A stretch of DNA of 64,000 nt from Bacillus tequilensis KCTC 13622 (GCF_000507145.1 NZ_AYTO01000034.1:620001-684000), one strand, 5' to 3'. Shown: positions 16,349 through 27,808, counted from the first letter of the stretch. Numbers and translations are program-made. The notes: generated by a model from the sequence alone, not told the origin.

Positions 16349-19183
16349 ATGTTTCAAAATAGTATGAAACAACGAATGAATTGGGAAGATTTTTACGGTC
16401 CGAACCTCGGCTATGCGCTGGAGCTTTACGATCAGTATACCCAGGATCCGACTAGCGTTGATCCGGATCTAAAGGAAATGTTCGACGAGCTCGGTGCTCC
16501 GCCAAGCGAAATAAAAGAGGCCTCGGGAACAAAAGAAAAGGGACATGTTACAGCCGATCTAATTCAAAAGATCGCATCCGCAGTCAGACTTGCAGAAGAT
16601 ATCCGAACCTATGGCCATTTAAACGCTTCCGTCAATCCGCTCAGAAAGGATGGGGAAAAGAGCGAACTCTTTCCATTATCCGACTACGGGCTAACAGAAG
16701 AGGAAATAAAAGCAATACCTGCGTCCGTGATTTGCAAAGACGCTCCTAAAAACATTACGAACGGTTTAGAAGCCATTCAGTATTTACGAAATACGTATAA
16801 AAGAACCATCTCATTTGAATTTGACCATGTGCATGACTTCAAAGAGCGCGAGTGGCTGACGAAAATGATTGAATCCGGAGAGCTGTTCCGGAAAAGCTCA
16901 GCTGAAAAGCTGTCGGCTGTGCTGGAAAGGCTGACAGAAGTAGAAGGCTTCGAGCAGTTTTTGCACCGCACGTTCGTCGGACAGAAACGTTTTTCCATCG
17001 AGGGCTTGGACACTCTTGTTCCAGTGCTTGATGACATTATCGCGCAATCTGTTAAATCTGGCACGACGAGTGTCAACATCGGGATGGCGCACAGGGGGCG
17101 CCTGAATGTCTTGGCACACGTCCTCGGCAAACCGTATGAAATCATTTTCTCTGAATTCCAGCATGCGCCGAACAAAGATCTAGTCCCGTCTGAGGGATCA
17201 ATCGGAATCAGCTACGGATGGACAGGGGATGTCAAATACCACCTCGGGGCGAATCGGGAGCTTCAAGACGCTGAAACAAAATCAGCGCGCATTACGTTAG
17301 CAAACAACCCGAGCCACTTGGAATTTATCAATCCGATTGTCGAAGGAAGCACAAGAGCGGCACAGGAAACGAGAACACAAAGCGGATACCCGGTGCAGGA
17401 TGAAACAAAATCGCTTGCTATTTTAATTCATGGAGACGCTGCATTCCCTGGGGAAGGAATTGTCGCTGAAACATTGAATTTAAGCTCTTTAAAGGGGTAT
17501 CAAGTAGGCGGCGCGATCCATATTATCGCCAATAACATGATCGGATTCACAACAGAAAGCGCTGAATCAAGATCAACAAAATACGCCAGTGACCTGGCAA
17601 AAGGCTATGAAATTCCGATTGTCCATGTGAATGCGGACGATCCTGAAGCTTGTCTTTCAGCAGTTAAGTTTGCGGTCGAATACCGAAAAACGTTCAACAA
17701 GGATTTTCTGATTGACTTAATCGGGTACAGACGCTACGGGCACAACGAAATGGATGAGCCGTCAACCACTCAGCCGATGCTGTATGACGCTGTCAGAAAG
17801 CATCCGACAGTCAAACAAATTTTCGCCGAAAAGCTCGTAAACGAAGGTATGCTTACCGAGAAAGTTGTTCAAAACATCGAAAAATCAGTAACAAAGCGCA
17901 TTGAAGATGCTTATCAGAAAGTGCCGGCTAAAAAGGAACAAGTCGCAAGTGAAATTGAACTTCCAGAGCCTGTTTCAAACGGTTTTCCTGATGTCGATAC
18001 ATCCATTGATTTTGATGTGCTCCGCAAGCTGAATGGCGAATTGGTCAACTGGCCGGAGTCATTTAACGTTTTCGGCAAGCTGAAGCGCATTTTAGAAAGA
18101 CGTGCCAAGGCATTTGATGATGACAGAAAAGTGGAATGGTCTTTAGCAGAATCACTTGCCTTTGCGTCAATTTTGAAAGACGGAACACCGATTCGTTTAA
18201 CAGGACAGGATTCGGAGCGCGGAACGTTCGCCCAAAGAAATCTCGTGCTCCATGACAGTGAGACGGGCGAAGAATTTGTGCCGCTTCATCACTTATCTGA
18301 CTGCAGCACATCATTTGCTGTCCACAACAGTCCGCTGTCCGAAGGGTCGGTTCTCGGCTTTGAATACGGCTATAATGTGCATTCACCGGAAACGCTTGTC
18401 ATGTGGGAAGCGCAGTACGGAGATTTTGCCAACGCGGCTCAAGTGTATTTTGACCAATTTATTTCAGCCGGCCGCGCGAAATGGGGGCAAAAATCCGGAT
18501 TGGTTATGCTTCTTCCGCACGGTTACGAGGGACAGGGGCCTGAGCACTCAAGCGGAAGAATCGAGCGGTTTCTGCAGCTTGCAGCGGAAAACAACTGGAC
18601 GGTCGCCAACCTGACAAGCGCCGCACAATATTTCCATATTTTAAGAAGACAGGCGAAAATGCTGCTTCGTGAAGAGATCAGACCGCTCGTCATCATGACG
18701 CCGAAGAGCCTTCTTCGCAACCCGAATACAGTTTCGGAGGTGCAAGAGCTCAGCGAAAGCCGCTTCCAGCCTGTATACGAACAGTCCGGACTTTCTCATA
18801 ACTATGAAAAAGTAACCAGACTGGTATTGTCCAGCGGTAAAGTGTCCATAGACATCAGCGATCATTTCAATAAGTTAGAAGACGATAAAGAGTGGCTTCA
18901 CATTGCGAGAATTGAACAGCTGTATCCATTCCCGGCAAAAGGAGTCAAAGAATTATTTGCAAAACTTCCGAACCTGAAAGAAATTATTTGGGTGCAGGAA
19001 GAGCCGCAGAACATGGGGGCGTGGAGTTATATCAGCCCGTATTTGACAGAAATTGCACCAAAGGGAGTAAGTGTTCAATATATTGGACGAAGAAGACGAT
19101 CCAGCCCTGCAGAGGGTGATCCGACAGTTCATAAAAAAGAACAGGAACGTATCGTATCTGATAGCTTGACTCGCAAAAACTAA
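16349..19183 (+). CDS. odhA: OdhA (SucA), 2-oxoglutarate dehydrogenase E1
   Basis: A 944-residue thiamine-diphosphate enzyme that decarboxylates 2-oxoglutarate and transfers the succinyl group to lipoyl-OdhB in the TCA cycle. The N-terminal segment ([19 protein letters not shown]) is the complex-binding arm; [24 protein letters not shown] with NNMIGFT (ThDP/Mg binding) and the C-terminal transketolase-like half ([15 protein letters not shown]) are all present. Usual length for the family. It precedes odhB by 15 bases as one operon; the E3 subunit comes from pdhD elsewhere. Confidence 0.97.
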   Translation: MFQNSMKQRMNWEDFYGPNLGYALELYDQYTQDPTSVDPDLKEMFDELGAPPSEIKEASGTKEKGHVTADLIQKIASAVRLAEDIRTYGHLNASVNPLRKDGEKSELFPLSDYGLTEEEIKAIPASVICKDAPKNITNGLEAIQYLRNTYKRTISFEFDHVHDFKEREWLTKMIESGELFRKSSAEKLSAVLERLTEVEGFEQFLHRTFVGQKRFSIEGLDTLVPVLDDIIAQSVKSGTTSVNIGMAHRGRLNVLAHVLGKPYEIIFSEFQHAPNKDLVPSEGSIGISYGWTGDVKYHLGANRELQDAETKSARITLANNPSHLEFINPIVEGSTRAAQETRTQSGYPVQDETKSLAILIHGDAAFPGEGIVAETLNLSSLKGYQVGGAIHIIANNMIGFTTESAESRSTKYASDLAKGYEIPIVHVNADDPEACLSAVKFAVEYRKTFNKDFLIDLIGYRRYGHNEMDEPSTTQPMLYDAVRKHPTVKQIFAEKLVNEGMLTEKVVQNIEKSVTKRIEDAYQKVPAKKEQVASEIELPEPVSNGFPDVDTSIDFDVLRKLNGELVNWPESFNVFGKLKRILERRAKAFDDDRKVEWSLAESLAFASILKDGTPIRLTGQDSERGTFAQRNLVLHDSETGEEFVPLHHLSDCSTSFAVHNSPLSEGSVLGFEYGYNVHSPETLVMWEAQYGDFANAAQVYFDQFISAGRAKWGQKSGLVMLLPHGYEGQGPEHSSGRIERFLQLAAENNWTVANLTSAAQYFHILRRQAKMLLREEIRPLVIMTPKSLLRNPNTVSEVQELSESRFQPVYEQSGLSHNYEKVTRLVLSSGKVSIDISDHFNKLEDDKEWLHIARIEQLYPFPAKGVKELFAKLPNLKEIIWVQEEPQNMGAWSYISPYLTEIAPKGVSVQYIGRRRRSSPAEGDPTVHKKEQERIVSDSLTRKN

Positions 19184-19198
19184 GGGGGAAATGAAAAA

Positions 19199-20443
19199 AT
19201 GGCGGAAATTAAGGTACCTGAATTAGCAGAATCAATCTCAGAAGGAACAATAGCCCAATGGTTGAAGCAGCCTGGTGATTATGTAGAACAGGGTGAATAT
19301 CTGCTTGAACTAGAAACGGACAAAGTAAATGTTGAATTAACAGCAGAAGAATCGGGTGTACTTCAAGAGGTATTGAAAGATTCGGGTGATACCGTCCAGG
19401 TTGGAGAAATTATCGGCACGATTTCAGAAGGCGCGGGTGAAAGTTCTGCCCCTGCTCCTTCAGAGAAAGCAGAAAGCAAGGAAGAAAAGCAAGCTGAACC
19501 AGCGGCACAAGAGGTGAGCGAAGAAGCGCAAACTGAAGCAAAATCACGGACGATCGCTTCTCCTTCAGCACGTAAGCTGGCGAGAGAGAAAGGAATAGAT
19601 CTGTCTCAGATTCCAACGGGAGATCCGCTGGGACGAGTGCGCAAGCATGATGTCGAAGCGTATGAAAAACCAGCGTCAAAACCGGCTCCTCAACAAAAAC
19701 AGCAGCAGCCTAAGGCTCAAAAAGGACAGCAAAGCTTTGACAAACCTGTAGAAGTGCAAAAAATGTCGCGCCGCAGACAAACGATTGCCAAACGCCTTGT
19801 AGAAGTTCAGCAAACATCAGCGATGCTGACTACTTTTAATGAAGTAGACATGTCGGCTGTCATGAATCTCAGAAAACGCCGCAAAGATCAATTCTTAGAG
19901 CAAAACGAAGTGAAGCTCGGCTTTATGTCTTTCTTTACAAAAGCAGTTGTCGCTGCATTGAAAAAATATCCGCTTTTGAATGCGGAAATTCAAGGCGATG
20001 AGCTGATTGTTAAGAAATTCTACGATATCGGAATTGCTGTTGCAGCTGATGAAGGTCTTGTCGTTCCGGTTGTACGGGATGCGGACCGCCTGACATTTGC
20101 AGGAATCGAAAAAGAAATCGGCGAGCTTGCGAAAAAAGCAAGAAACAATAAATTGACGCTTAGCGAGCTTCAGGGGGGCTCTTTCACCATTACAAACGGA
20201 GGGACTTTCGGTTCACTGATGTCAACTCCGATTTTAAACAGCCCTCAAGTCGGTATACTGGGCATGCATAAAATTCAGCTACGCCCTGTGGCAATTGATG
20301 AAGAGCGTTTCGAAAACCGCCCGATGATGTATCTCGCTTTATCTTATGATCACCGGATTGTAGACGGGAAAGAAGCGGTTGGTTTCCTAGTGACAATTAA
20401 AAATTTACTGGAAGACCCTGAGCAGCTTTTATTAGAAGGTTAA
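19199..20443 (+). CDS. odhB: OdhB (SucB), dihydrolipoyl succinyltransferase E2
   Basis: A 414-residue E2 core. Domains in order: lipoyl domain (1-77) with lipoylated Lys42 (ETDKVNV), Ala/Pro/Glu-rich linker, peripheral subunit-binding domain (about 117-152, [13 protein letters not shown]), a second PQQKQQQPK linker, and the catalytic domain from about 180 ending in [12 protein letters not shown] with the active His. It moves the succinyl group from OdhA to CoA. Ribosome site GGGGGAAATG. Second gene of the odhAB operon. Confidence 0.97.
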   Translation: MAEIKVPELAESISEGTIAQWLKQPGDYVEQGEYLLELETDKVNVELTAEESGVLQEVLKDSGDTVQVGEIIGTISEGAGESSAPAPSEKAESKEEKQAEPAAQEVSEEAQTEAKSRTIASPSARKLAREKGIDLSQIPTGDPLGRVRKHDVEAYEKPASKPAPQQKQQQPKAQKGQQSFDKPVEVQKMSRRRQTIAKRLVEVQQTSAMLTTFNEVDMSAVMNLRKRRKDQFLEQNEVKLGFMSFFTKAVVAALKKYPLLNAEIQGDELIVKKFYDIGIAVAADEGLVVPVVRDADRLTFAGIEKEIGELAKKARNNKLTLSELQGGSFTITNGGTFGSLMSTPILNSPQVGILGMHKIQLRPVAIDEERFENRPMMYLALSYDHRIVDGKEAVGFLVTIKNLLEDPEQLLLEG

Positions 20444-20445
20444 TC

Positions 20446-20485
20446 AAAAAAGGTACATCACGATAAAGTGATGTACCTTTTTTGA
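20446..20485. terminator. Bidirectional terminator, odhB/yocS
   Basis: AAAAAAGGTACATCAC pairs with GTGATGTACCTTTTTT around GATAAA. Confidence 0.9.
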
Positions 20486-20492
20486 TGCGTAT

Positions 20493-21458
20493 TTAAAGAG
20501 GGAGATTGCTGCCGTCAGATGCTGCTTGATTCTTTTTTGCTTTTTTTGACCAATATGTCGCAAGCATAGAACCCGAAAGGTTATGCCACACGCTGAATAT
20601 CGCGCTTGGTACAGCGGATAGCGGTGAGAAATGAGCCGTGGCAAGTGCCGCCCCAAGTCCTGAATTTTGCATACCGACTTCGATCGCAATCGCTTTTTGA
20701 GAAGGGTAATCCATTTTTAAAAGCTTTGCGCAAAGAAATCCAAGCAAATAACCGAAACCGTTATGCAGGATGACAACTGAAAAAATGAGCAAACCCGATT
20801 GAAGCAGATTTTCCCGGTTGCCGCTGACGACAGCTGAGACAATCGCAACGATGCCAATAACAGAAACAAGCGGAAGGGCATGCACGGCTTTTGCCACTTG
20901 TTTTTTGAAAAACATTTTGACGATCACGCCTGCAAGAATTGGAAATAAAACAGCCTGTAAGATTGAAGTAAACAAAGACCCTGGCGAGACAGGAAGCCAT
21001 TCCTTGGCAAACAGCATAATCAAAACTGGAGTCAGGACCGGTGCCAATAAGGTAGAAATGGTTGTAACCGCAACAGAAAGAGCCGTATTTCCTTTTGCTA
21101 AAAATGTCATGACATTAGATGCGGTTCCCCCGGGGCAGCAGCCCACAAGAATAACACCGACTGCAATTTCAGCTGGCAGATGCAGCCCAAATGCCAATCC
21201 AAAAGCAACGAGCGGCATGATGGTATACTGGGCAATCACCCCAATAATGACCTGCCAAGGTTTTCTGAGCAGCTCTTTGAAATCATCGGTCTGCAGTGTG
21301 AGTCCCATCCCAAACATAATAATACCAAGAAAAATCGTTATATAAGAACTGATCCACGTGAAAAAAGACGGGAAAGAAAATCCCAGCACAGCAAATACAA
21401 TGACCCATATGCCAAAGGTTTGCCCAGCGAAATGACTTATTTTTCTAATGATGTCCAT
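20493..21458 (-). CDS. yocS: YocS, BASS-family Na+-dependent organic-anion symporter
   Basis: 321 residues from the ATG at 21458 (TAGGAGTG five bases upstream); longer in-frame starts have no ribosome site. About nine to ten membrane helices, with the conserved bile acid:Na+ symporter features GCCPGGTASN and the later IEVGMQNSGLG, both in crossover helices that bind Na+. Substrate is unknown; homologues take up small carboxylates such as pantothenate or ketopantoate. Convergent with odhB. Confidence 0.9.
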   Translation of the reverse strand: MDIIRKISHFAGQTFGIWVIVFAVLGFSFPSFFTWISSYITIFLGIIMFGMGLTLQTDDFKELLRKPWQVIIGVIAQYTIMPLVAFGLAFGLHLPAEIAVGVILVGCCPGGTASNVMTFLAKGNTALSVAVTTISTLLAPVLTPVLIMLFAKEWLPVSPGSLFTSILQAVLFPILAGVIVKMFFKKQVAKAVHALPLVSVIGIVAIVSAVVSGNRENLLQSGLLIFSVVILHNGFGYLLGFLCAKLLKMDYPSQKAIAIEVGMQNSGLGAALATAHFSPLSAVPSAIFSVWHNLSGSMLATYWSKKAKKNQAASDGSNLPL

Positions 21459-21686
21459 AAAAACACTCCTAACACATTGATCAAGAACTTCAGCAGAAAT
21501 TCTCACAGATTTTTAGCATTCTCTTATTATAATTAATTTTCAGAATAATTCAATATCATCATTAGACTAGATTTTTATCATAGGTAATAAATATATTATG
21601 TAAACTAATTAAAATATTCTTGACTATATAGGAAGATATTCTTACAATGAATCTTTATAATGGTTAGATCAAATAGGAGTGATAGG

Positions 21687-23024
21687 GTGAAGGAAGCGAA
21701 TCAATGGTCTTCGAAGCTGGGCTTTATTTTAGCCGCGGCAGGATCAGCTATCGGGCTTGGCGCGATATGGAAGTTTCCATATGTAGCGGGAACCAGCGGA
21801 GGAGGCGCATTTTTACTTATTTTTATTTTATTTACGGTTTTAATCGGGCTGCCTTTATTGTTAGGTGAATTCATCATAGGCAGAAAAACACAGAAAGATG
21901 CCGTACAGTCCTATAAAGCACTTGCTCCAGGAACGAAGTGGCATTGGATCGGTTATTTAGGCATGGCGACGTGCTTTATTCTATTATCTTTTTACAGCGT
22001 CGTCGGCGGGTGGATTTTAATTTATATTGTAAAAGGGTTCACTGGCGGTTTATCGCAAACATCTGGTTTTGATGCGATATTTGCAAGTACGATTTCAAAT
22101 CCTTATTTGGCTGTAGGAGGCCAGCTGCTCTTTATGGTGGTGACCATTTTAGTAGTTGCAAAAGGAGTAAGCAGCGGAATTGAAAAAGCAAGCCAAGTAT
22201 TAATGCCGGCGCTTTTTATATTATTTATGATTTTAATCGTGCGTTCCGTAACGCTTGATGGCGCGATGGAAGGGCTCACATTTTTCCTGAAGCCTGATTT
22301 TTCAGCAATTGACGCCAATACGATTTTGTACGCGATGGGTCAGTCCTTTTTCTTATTAAGTGTGGGTGTATCCGTTATGGTAACGTATAGCGCTTATTTA
22401 GAGAAGCAGGAAAACCTTGTGCAATCCGCTGTATCTGTAACTGTGATGAATGTACTTGTAGCTGTTATGGCAGGAATTGCGATTTTTCCAGCTGTCTTTT
22501 CATTTGGTCTCAAACCAGACCAAGGGCCGGTCCTGTTATTTAATGTGTTGCCGACCGTGTTTAATCAAATGCCGTTCGGAATTATCTTTTTATTAGCATT
22601 TTTACTTCTATTTTTATTTGCAGCGCTGACATCCGCTTTCTCTATGTTGGAAATTTTGGTCGCGGTGCTTTCAAAAGGTGATGTCAATAAGAGAAAACGA
22701 TTCGCTTGGATAGGCGGTATTGCTATATTTATTGTCGGGGTGCCGTCTGCATTATCATATGGTGTTTTAAGTGATGTCTCTATATTTCACTTGTCCATTT
22801 TTGATGCGGCAGACTATCTTGTAAGCAATATTTTAATGCCGTTAGGCGCGTTATTGATTTCGATTTTTGTTCCGTTAAAAATACCGAAACAGGATTTGTT
22901 CGACGAGCTGAAAAGCGGTTCCAATCTCAAACGAAAGTGGTTTGCGGTTTGGCTGCTCCTCATTCGTTATCTATCTCCTGTTGCCATCATTATTGTGTTT
23001 TTGCATGTGGTAGGCATTTTTTAA
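21687..23024 (+). CDS. yocR: YocR, NSS-family Na+-dependent transporter
   Basis: 445 residues if started at GTG 21687, which follows TAGGAGTGATAG and reproduces the 168 length; an ATG-like start at 21660 lacks a site. About 11-12 membrane helices and the neurotransmitter:sodium symporter signature near the N-terminus ([19 protein letters not shown]), which holds the Na+ and substrate contacts. Amino acids are the likely cargo. Divergent from yocS and convergent with sodF, with a shared terminator. Confidence 0.9.
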   Translation: MKEANQWSSKLGFILAAAGSAIGLGAIWKFPYVAGTSGGGAFLLIFILFTVLIGLPLLLGEFIIGRKTQKDAVQSYKALAPGTKWHWIGYLGMATCFILLSFYSVVGGWILIYIVKGFTGGLSQTSGFDAIFASTISNPYLAVGGQLLFMVVTILVVAKGVSSGIEKASQVLMPALFILFMILIVRSVTLDGAMEGLTFFLKPDFSAIDANTILYAMGQSFFLLSVGVSVMVTYSAYLEKQENLVQSAVSVTVMNVLVAVMAGIAIFPAVFSFGLKPDQGPVLLFNVLPTVFNQMPFGIIFLLAFLLLFLFAALTSAFSMLEILVAVLSKGDVNKRKRFAWIGGIAIFIVGVPSALSYGVLSDVSIFHLSIFDAADYLVSNILMPLGALLISIFVPLKIPKQDLFDELKSGSNLKRKWFAVWLLLIRYLSPVAIIIVFLHVVGIF

Positions 23025-23027
23025 AAC

Positions 23028-23058
23028 ACAAAGCCCCCGGGGAAAAGGGGGCTTTTTT
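23028..23058. terminator. Bidirectional terminator, yocR/sodF
   Basis: AAAGCCCCC pairs with GGGGGCTTT around GGGGAAAA, followed by TTTTAA. Confidence 0.88.
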
Positions 23059-23903
23059 TAATAGAGTTTCCAAACGACTTCTTTTGCCTGATCGAAACGT
23101 TTTTCTGCTTCACGCCAATCCACAATATTCCACCAATGATCGACATAGCTTGCTCGGTCATTTTTATATTGCAAATAGTAGGCATGTTCCCATACGTCAA
23201 GCGGTAAAAGGGGGATCACATCCCATTGGCTGAAGAGCTGGTGCTTCTCTGCCGCTAAAATCTCCAGCCGTCCCGATCGAGGAGCCCACACCAGAATGGC
23301 CCAGCCGACACCTTCCACTTTTTTAGCGGCCTGGGTAAAGTGTTCTTTAAAGGCCGAGTAGCTTCCAAAAGAAATTTCAATCATGTGGAACAATGCCCCA
23401 GTAGGACGCCTTTTTCCGTTTGGATGCATCGAAAACCAGAAAATACTGTGCAAATAATGGCCTGCTCCATGGAATGCAAGTTCTCTTTCCCAATGAGTGA
23501 TGAAATCAAAATTTTTTGAGGCTCTCGCTTTTTTTAGCTCTGTTTCTGCTTTATTTAGCCCGTCAACATAGCTCTGGTGGTGCTTCGTATGATGAAGGAC
23601 CATAATGTCTCGAGATATATAAGGTTCTAAGGCAGAATAATTGTATGGAAGCTTTGGGAGCACGTGTTTCCCAATAGGGACATAGGCACGTCTTTCGCTT
23701 GCATCACCTGACTCTGTCACATCCCGATAAAGGGCAGCGGCCTGTTTATACCAATCTTCTTCTGTTGTTTGATCATCTTCCAGTGCTTTCATCATCTTGT
23801 CAATTTGATCTTCAAATTGTTCAAGCTGCCCACGCTTTTGAATCTGATCCTTCAGGGCTTTACACCAATTGAACATCTCTGTTTGATAAGATTCACGTTT
23901 CAT
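23058..23903 (-). CDS. sodF: SodF, Fe/Mn-type superoxide dismutase with N-terminal extension
   Basis: 281 residues from the ATG at 23903 (GGAGACAGCAA upstream). Residues 1-80 are a helical extension absent from ordinary SODs; the SOD domain follows (LPYNYSALEPYISRDIMVLHHTKHHQSYVDGLN). All four metal ligands appear present: His in HHTKHH, His in HYLHSIFW, and Asp and His in DVWEHAYYLQY. The start lies inside the 3' end of sqhC (11-base overlap), so the two are translationally linked. In B. subtilis SodA is the main enzyme; this one is a minor, possibly spore-related, protein. Confidence 0.92.
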   Translation of the reverse strand: MKRESYQTEMFNWCKALKDQIQKRGQLEQFEDQIDKMMKALEDDQTTEEDWYKQAAALYRDVTESGDASERRAYVPIGKHVLPKLPYNYSALEPYISRDIMVLHHTKHHQSYVDGLNKAETELKKARASKNFDFITHWERELAFHGAGHYLHSIFWFSMHPNGKRRPTGALFHMIEISFGSYSAFKEHFTQAAKKVEGVGWAILVWAPRSGRLEILAAEKHQLFSQWDVIPLLPLDVWEHAYYLQYKNDRASYVDHWWNIVDWREAEKRFDQAKEVVWKLY

Positions 23904-25791
23904 TTGCTGTCTCCTTTTCAATAGAATTCAAATACTTTCCGACAGCCAGCAAAGAGAAGACATATGGATAACTGTGATAGCGGATGTAAAACTGCTTTGG
24001 CAATCCGATCCCCGCTGGATAGGCCAGATTTTCGACACCATGAGAACTGCTGTCAGTAAGGTATTGCATACCTTTCACAATAGTCGGGTGTTCGGGATTT
24101 TCGTATGTGAGCAAAGCATCTAAAGCCCACGCTGTTTGCACAATTGTTCCTGTATGCAGAGGTACGTACGTTTTGATTTCAGCGCTTTTGCAGGATTCTC
24201 CCCAGCTGCCGTCATCATTTTGTATGGATTTGAGCCAGCGCAATGCCTTTTGTATAGCAGGATGCTTTCTGCCGACTCCGCAGGCATGCATACCTGTAAG
24301 AGCAGCCCATGTGCCGTAAATGTAGCAAACACCCCATCTCCCGTACCATGACCCATTTTGTTCTTGATGTTTGAATAGCCAGTTCACTGCGCGCTGAATA
24401 GGTTGATGTTTTTCAGTGAAACCGGCTTTCTCGCCTAAAAAATGCAGTACACGCCCGGTGAGATCGGCGGTTGAAGGGTCAACTGCCGCGTCCTCGGCGG
24501 ATTCAAGAGGGAGAAGGCGAATCAGTGGGTGGTTCACATTTTTTTCAAACGCAGAAAATCCGCCGTCACTGTTTTGCATCGATAAAAGCCAAGACACCCC
24601 TCGCTCCCAAGCTGAAGGAGAAAAACGGCGGGGAATCGCTTTTAATACGGCGGCAGTGTCGTCACAGTCAGGATTATTTGTATTGATGTTTGAAAAACCC
24701 CAGCCGCCGGGAGCTGCATTCTGATTTTTGACAGACCAATCTGCTATTTTGGTATGCTGGCGTTCCAGCAAAAAGGCGGCTGCTTTTGTAATAGAGCCGT
24801 CTGTTTCGGTTACGCCGTTTTCCTGAAGGGCATAGCTGATCAGAGCCGTGTCCCAAACAGTTGAAGTAGAGTTTTCCAAATAAGGCACCCCGCTGCAATT
24901 TGTCACTAGCGATTTCATGCCGTAAATGGCTTTTCTAATGACAGGAGAGTGTTGCGACACACCAAGTGACAGAAGGCTGTAAACCATAAAAATGGTCGCG
25001 CTCGCATAGCTGTATAATGTTCCGTCTTTTTCAATCCGGTCCAGCATATATGTTTTAGCTGTCTGTAAGCCAAGCTGCTGAAAAGCAAATGGTGCATGAA
25101 AAATGCGCTTCCAATGTGACCAAATAGGTGTCAGGTCTCTTTCTTCAAAAGCATCAGATCGAAGCCAAGTAAAAGGGTTTTTTGTCATGTGCGGATCGAG
25201 ATGGCGAAGAGATGGAATATTGCGGTTTTTAAGAACGAATCGCCGATTGAGTGTTACAGCCATAGGAGCAAAATGAATTCGGGCATATGTGCTGAACTGA
25301 TAGAAATGAACCGGCAATGTCGGGGGGAGCGCCATAAGTGCTAATGGTAAATACAAAACAGGCCAAGGATACAGCCCGTTCGCGGCAAGCATCCATTTTG
25401 TCATGAAATGAACATGCCTCAAACCGCCATGTGAGATGATAAATTGTTCAGCTTTCTTCATGTGAGGGTCAGATCTCTGAAAACATCCTGAAGCCAGCAT
25501 TCCTACATATCCTTGGACGGTAGCGGTTATATTTCCTCTCGTTTCATCAGGATAGTTGATGAATGAGCCATCTGGCAGCTGTTTTTCGCGAATGCCGGCT
25601 GCAAGCGCTGATATCAGTTCTTTTTCATTCTCGCGCTCATCTAGTGAGGTAAGAAGCAAAATAAAAAAGGAATTTGTCATGATTGGTCCTTCAAAGCAAA
25701 ATGTCCACGAGCCGTCAGCATTTTGCCTGGCTTTTAATTCTGCAATGGTTTTGTTTTGATAACGCCTCACTTTCTCCTGAAGTGTGCTCAC
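23893..25791 (-). CDS. sqhC: SqhC, tetraprenyl-beta-curcumene (sporulenol) cyclase
   Basis: A 632-residue squalene-hopene-cyclase-family protein. The acid motif PDCDDTAAV supplies the DXDD proton donor, and several QW repeats (QNSDGGFSAFEKN, HQEQNGSWYGRWG, QNDDGSWGESCKS) stabilise the double alpha-barrel. It cyclises C35 tetraprenyl-curcumene to sporulenes, membrane lipids of sporulating cells, so it is probably a monotopic membrane protein. The GTG at 25791 gives the known length, after AAGGAG; GTG 25794 is one codon earlier. It overlaps sodF by 11 bases. Confidence 0.92.
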   Translation of the reverse strand: MSTLQEKVRRYQNKTIAELKARQNADGSWTFCFEGPIMTNSFFILLLTSLDERENEKELISALAAGIREKQLPDGSFINYPDETRGNITATVQGYVGMLASGCFQRSDPHMKKAEQFIISHGGLRHVHFMTKWMLAANGLYPWPVLYLPLALMALPPTLPVHFYQFSTYARIHFAPMAVTLNRRFVLKNRNIPSLRHLDPHMTKNPFTWLRSDAFEERDLTPIWSHWKRIFHAPFAFQQLGLQTAKTYMLDRIEKDGTLYSYASATIFMVYSLLSLGVSQHSPVIRKAIYGMKSLVTNCSGVPYLENSTSTVWDTALISYALQENGVTETDGSITKAAAFLLERQHTKIADWSVKNQNAAPGGWGFSNINTNNPDCDDTAAVLKAIPRRFSPSAWERGVSWLLSMQNSDGGFSAFEKNVNHPLIRLLPLESAEDAAVDPSTADLTGRVLHFLGEKAGFTEKHQPIQRAVNWLFKHQEQNGSWYGRWGVCYIYGTWAALTGMHACGVGRKHPAIQKALRWLKSIQNDDGSWGESCKSAEIKTYVPLHTGTIVQTAWALDALLTYENPEHPTIVKGMQYLTDSSSHGVENLAYPAGIGLPKQFYIRYHSYPYVFSLLAVGKYLNSIEKETANET

Positions 25792-25849
25792 CACGCTCAA
25801 CTCCTTCAGAAACATATATATTCAGCATCTTTTGCCGCCATTACAGAAA

Positions 25850-25878
25850 AAAACTGCTGGCAGGCAGCAGTTTTTTTG
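25850..25878. terminator. Terminator after dhaS
   Basis: AAAAACTGCTG pairs with CAGCAGTTTTT around GCAGG. It follows the leftward dhaS stop and can work in either direction. Confidence 0.8.
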
Positions 25879-25887
25879 ACATGCAAA

Positions 25888-27375
25888 TTAATCCTCGAGA
25901 TTAATCCATACACTTTTGACTTCTGTGTAGTTATTTAAGGCATATGATCCCATTTCTCTTCCGAGTCCTGACTGTTTATAGCCGCCAAACGGTGACGCCG
26001 CATCAAACACATTATAGCAGTTCACCCAGATGGTTCCGGCTTGAAGACGGTCAGCGATATAGTGGGCATGCTTGACGTTTTCGGTCCATAGCCCGGCTGC
26101 GAGTCCATATTCCGAAGAATTTGCCCGTTCAATGACTTCATCGACTGTTTCGTACGGAATGGCAGTCAGTACCGGTCCGAAAATTTCTTCTTTTGCGATG
26201 GTCATCTCGTCTTCAACATGCGCAAACACAGTCGGTTCGACAAAATATCCTTCTTCAAAAGGACAGCTTCCGCCAGTCACTGCTTTTGCTCCTTCGTCTT
26301 TTCCTTTTTGAATATAGGAAAGAACGCGTTCGTGCTGTTCCTTGCTCACGAGAGGCCCGATTTGTGTTTCCTTATGAAGGCCCGCTCCTTGGCGGAGTGA
26401 TTTGGCATAAGACACCATCTCATTGACCACTTCATCATACTGGTCTTTATGAATAAAAACGCGCGATCCCGCACAGCAGACTTGGCCTTGGTTAAACATC
26501 ACTCCGTTTAATGCGCCTGGGATCGCTTTTTTCAAATTCGCATCCGGCAGAAGGATATTAGGCGATTTTCCGCCAAGCTCCAATGTAACACGCTTCATGC
26601 TTTTCGCAGCGGTAGACATAATTTTCTTTCCGATTTCAGTGGAACCGGTAAAGGCAATTTTATCAACCGCTTCGTGGTTTGTCAGCGCTTCTCCCGCATC
26701 TCCGCCGAATCCAGGAATGATATTGATGACGCCGTCTGGAAAACCGGCCTGATCAATTAATTCCGCCAAATAAAGCGCTGAAAGCGGTGTTTGTTCAGCA
26801 GGCTTGAGCACGATTGTACAGCCTGTTGCAAGAGCTGCGCCCATTTTCCACATCGCCATCAGGAGCGGGAAATTCCATGGAATGATCTGGCCGACGACGC
26901 CGACAGGCTCATGGCGCGTGTAATTGAAATAAGCTCCGGAAACCGGGATCGTCTGTCCTGTTATTTTTGTACACCAGCCGGCGTAATAGCGCATATGCTC
27001 AATAGCCAGCGGAATATCTCCATTCGTCGTTTCATTGATCGGTTTTCCGTTATCAAGTGTTTCAAGCTGAGCAAGCTCAGTTTTATGCTCCTCCATTAAG
27101 TCTGCCAGCTTATACATCAGTCTGCTTCTCGAAGCTGGAGACATTGTTCTCCATTCGCCTTGGTCAAAGGCTTTCCGGGCAGCTTTAACCGCTTTGTCCA
27201 CATCCGCAGCCTGAGCTTCGTACAGCGACATCAAGGTTTCGCCGGTAGCTGGGTTGGGCGTGTCAAAGGTTGCCCCTGAGGCACTCGGAACAAACTTTCC
27301 ATCAATATAAAGCTTCTTTGTTCCCTGTAAAAATGTCTCCAGCCTTTTCGTCACTTGCATCGTTAAAGAACTCAT
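25888..27375 (-). CDS. dhaS: DhaS, NAD-dependent aldehyde dehydrogenase
   Basis: 495 residues from the ATG at 27375 (GGAGG 10 bases upstream); a start at 27396 would precede that site. ALDH superfamily class 1/2: the conserved ELGGKSPN holds the general-base Glu, FNQGQVCCAGSR the nucleophilic Cys, and GFGGDAGEAL plus FTGSTEIGKK the NAD-binding loop. It oxidises aldehydes to acids in the cytosol; the natural substrate is not determined by sequence. Monocistronic, with a terminator at 25850. Confidence 0.93.
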   Translation of the reverse strand: MSSLTMQVTKRLETFLQGTKKLYIDGKFVPSASGATFDTPNPATGETLMSLYEAQAADVDKAVKAARKAFDQGEWRTMSPASRSRLMYKLADLMEEHKTELAQLETLDNGKPINETTNGDIPLAIEHMRYYAGWCTKITGQTIPVSGAYFNYTRHEPVGVVGQIIPWNFPLLMAMWKMGAALATGCTIVLKPAEQTPLSALYLAELIDQAGFPDGVINIIPGFGGDAGEALTNHEAVDKIAFTGSTEIGKKIMSTAAKSMKRVTLELGGKSPNILLPDANLKKAIPGALNGVMFNQGQVCCAGSRVFIHKDQYDEVVNEMVSYAKSLRQGAGLHKETQIGPLVSKEQHERVLSYIQKGKDEGAKAVTGGSCPFEEGYFVEPTVFAHVEDEMTIAKEEIFGPVLTAIPYETVDEVIERANSSEYGLAAGLWTENVKHAHYIADRLQAGTIWVNCYNVFDAASPFGGYKQSGLGREMGSYALNNYTEVKSVWINLED

Positions 27376-27604
27376 CTGTAACAAACCTCCAGTCAATTTT
27401 TATGGTCTGTTTTGAGATTCTGGGTGATGATACATTCATTTTTTGATTGAATAGCAGAAATAAGCTGTGTGAATTACTGTAGAAGTAAGCGCATACAAAC
27501 ATTCTATAATAGAAATCATGGTAAAATCAATGAATAACTGATATTGCAATTTACAAAAGAAAAAAGCTACAATAAGCTTATAGATAAGTAAAGGAGATTT
27601 TATC

Positions 27605-27808
27605 ATGATTCATAACAATTGGCTTGAAAAAGAAACAATCAAAAAGGTGAAATGTGTGCAGACAAACGCTAAAAAATATATCGTGAACCGCGTGTTAACG
27701 CCGGGAAAAGAATATGAAGTGAAAAATGAAACAGAGGAGTTTCTTTTTGTGATCGACAATACGAATAAAGTCGGCGGCTACTATAAAGAATACTTCGAAG
27801 AGGTTTAA
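27605..27808 (+). CDS. yozC: YozC, small conserved protein
   Basis: A 67-residue soluble protein (TVLTPGKEYEVKNETEEF-like core with VIDNTNKVGGYYKEYF at the end) whose pattern resembles a small SH3-like beta barrel. Good ribosome site AAAGGAG seven bases before the ATG. Function unknown; length and position match yozC. Terminator at 27860. Confidence 0.8.
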   Translation: MIHNNWLEKETIKKVKCVQTNAKKYIVNRVLTPGKEYEVKNETEEFLFVIDNTNKVGGYYKEYFEEV

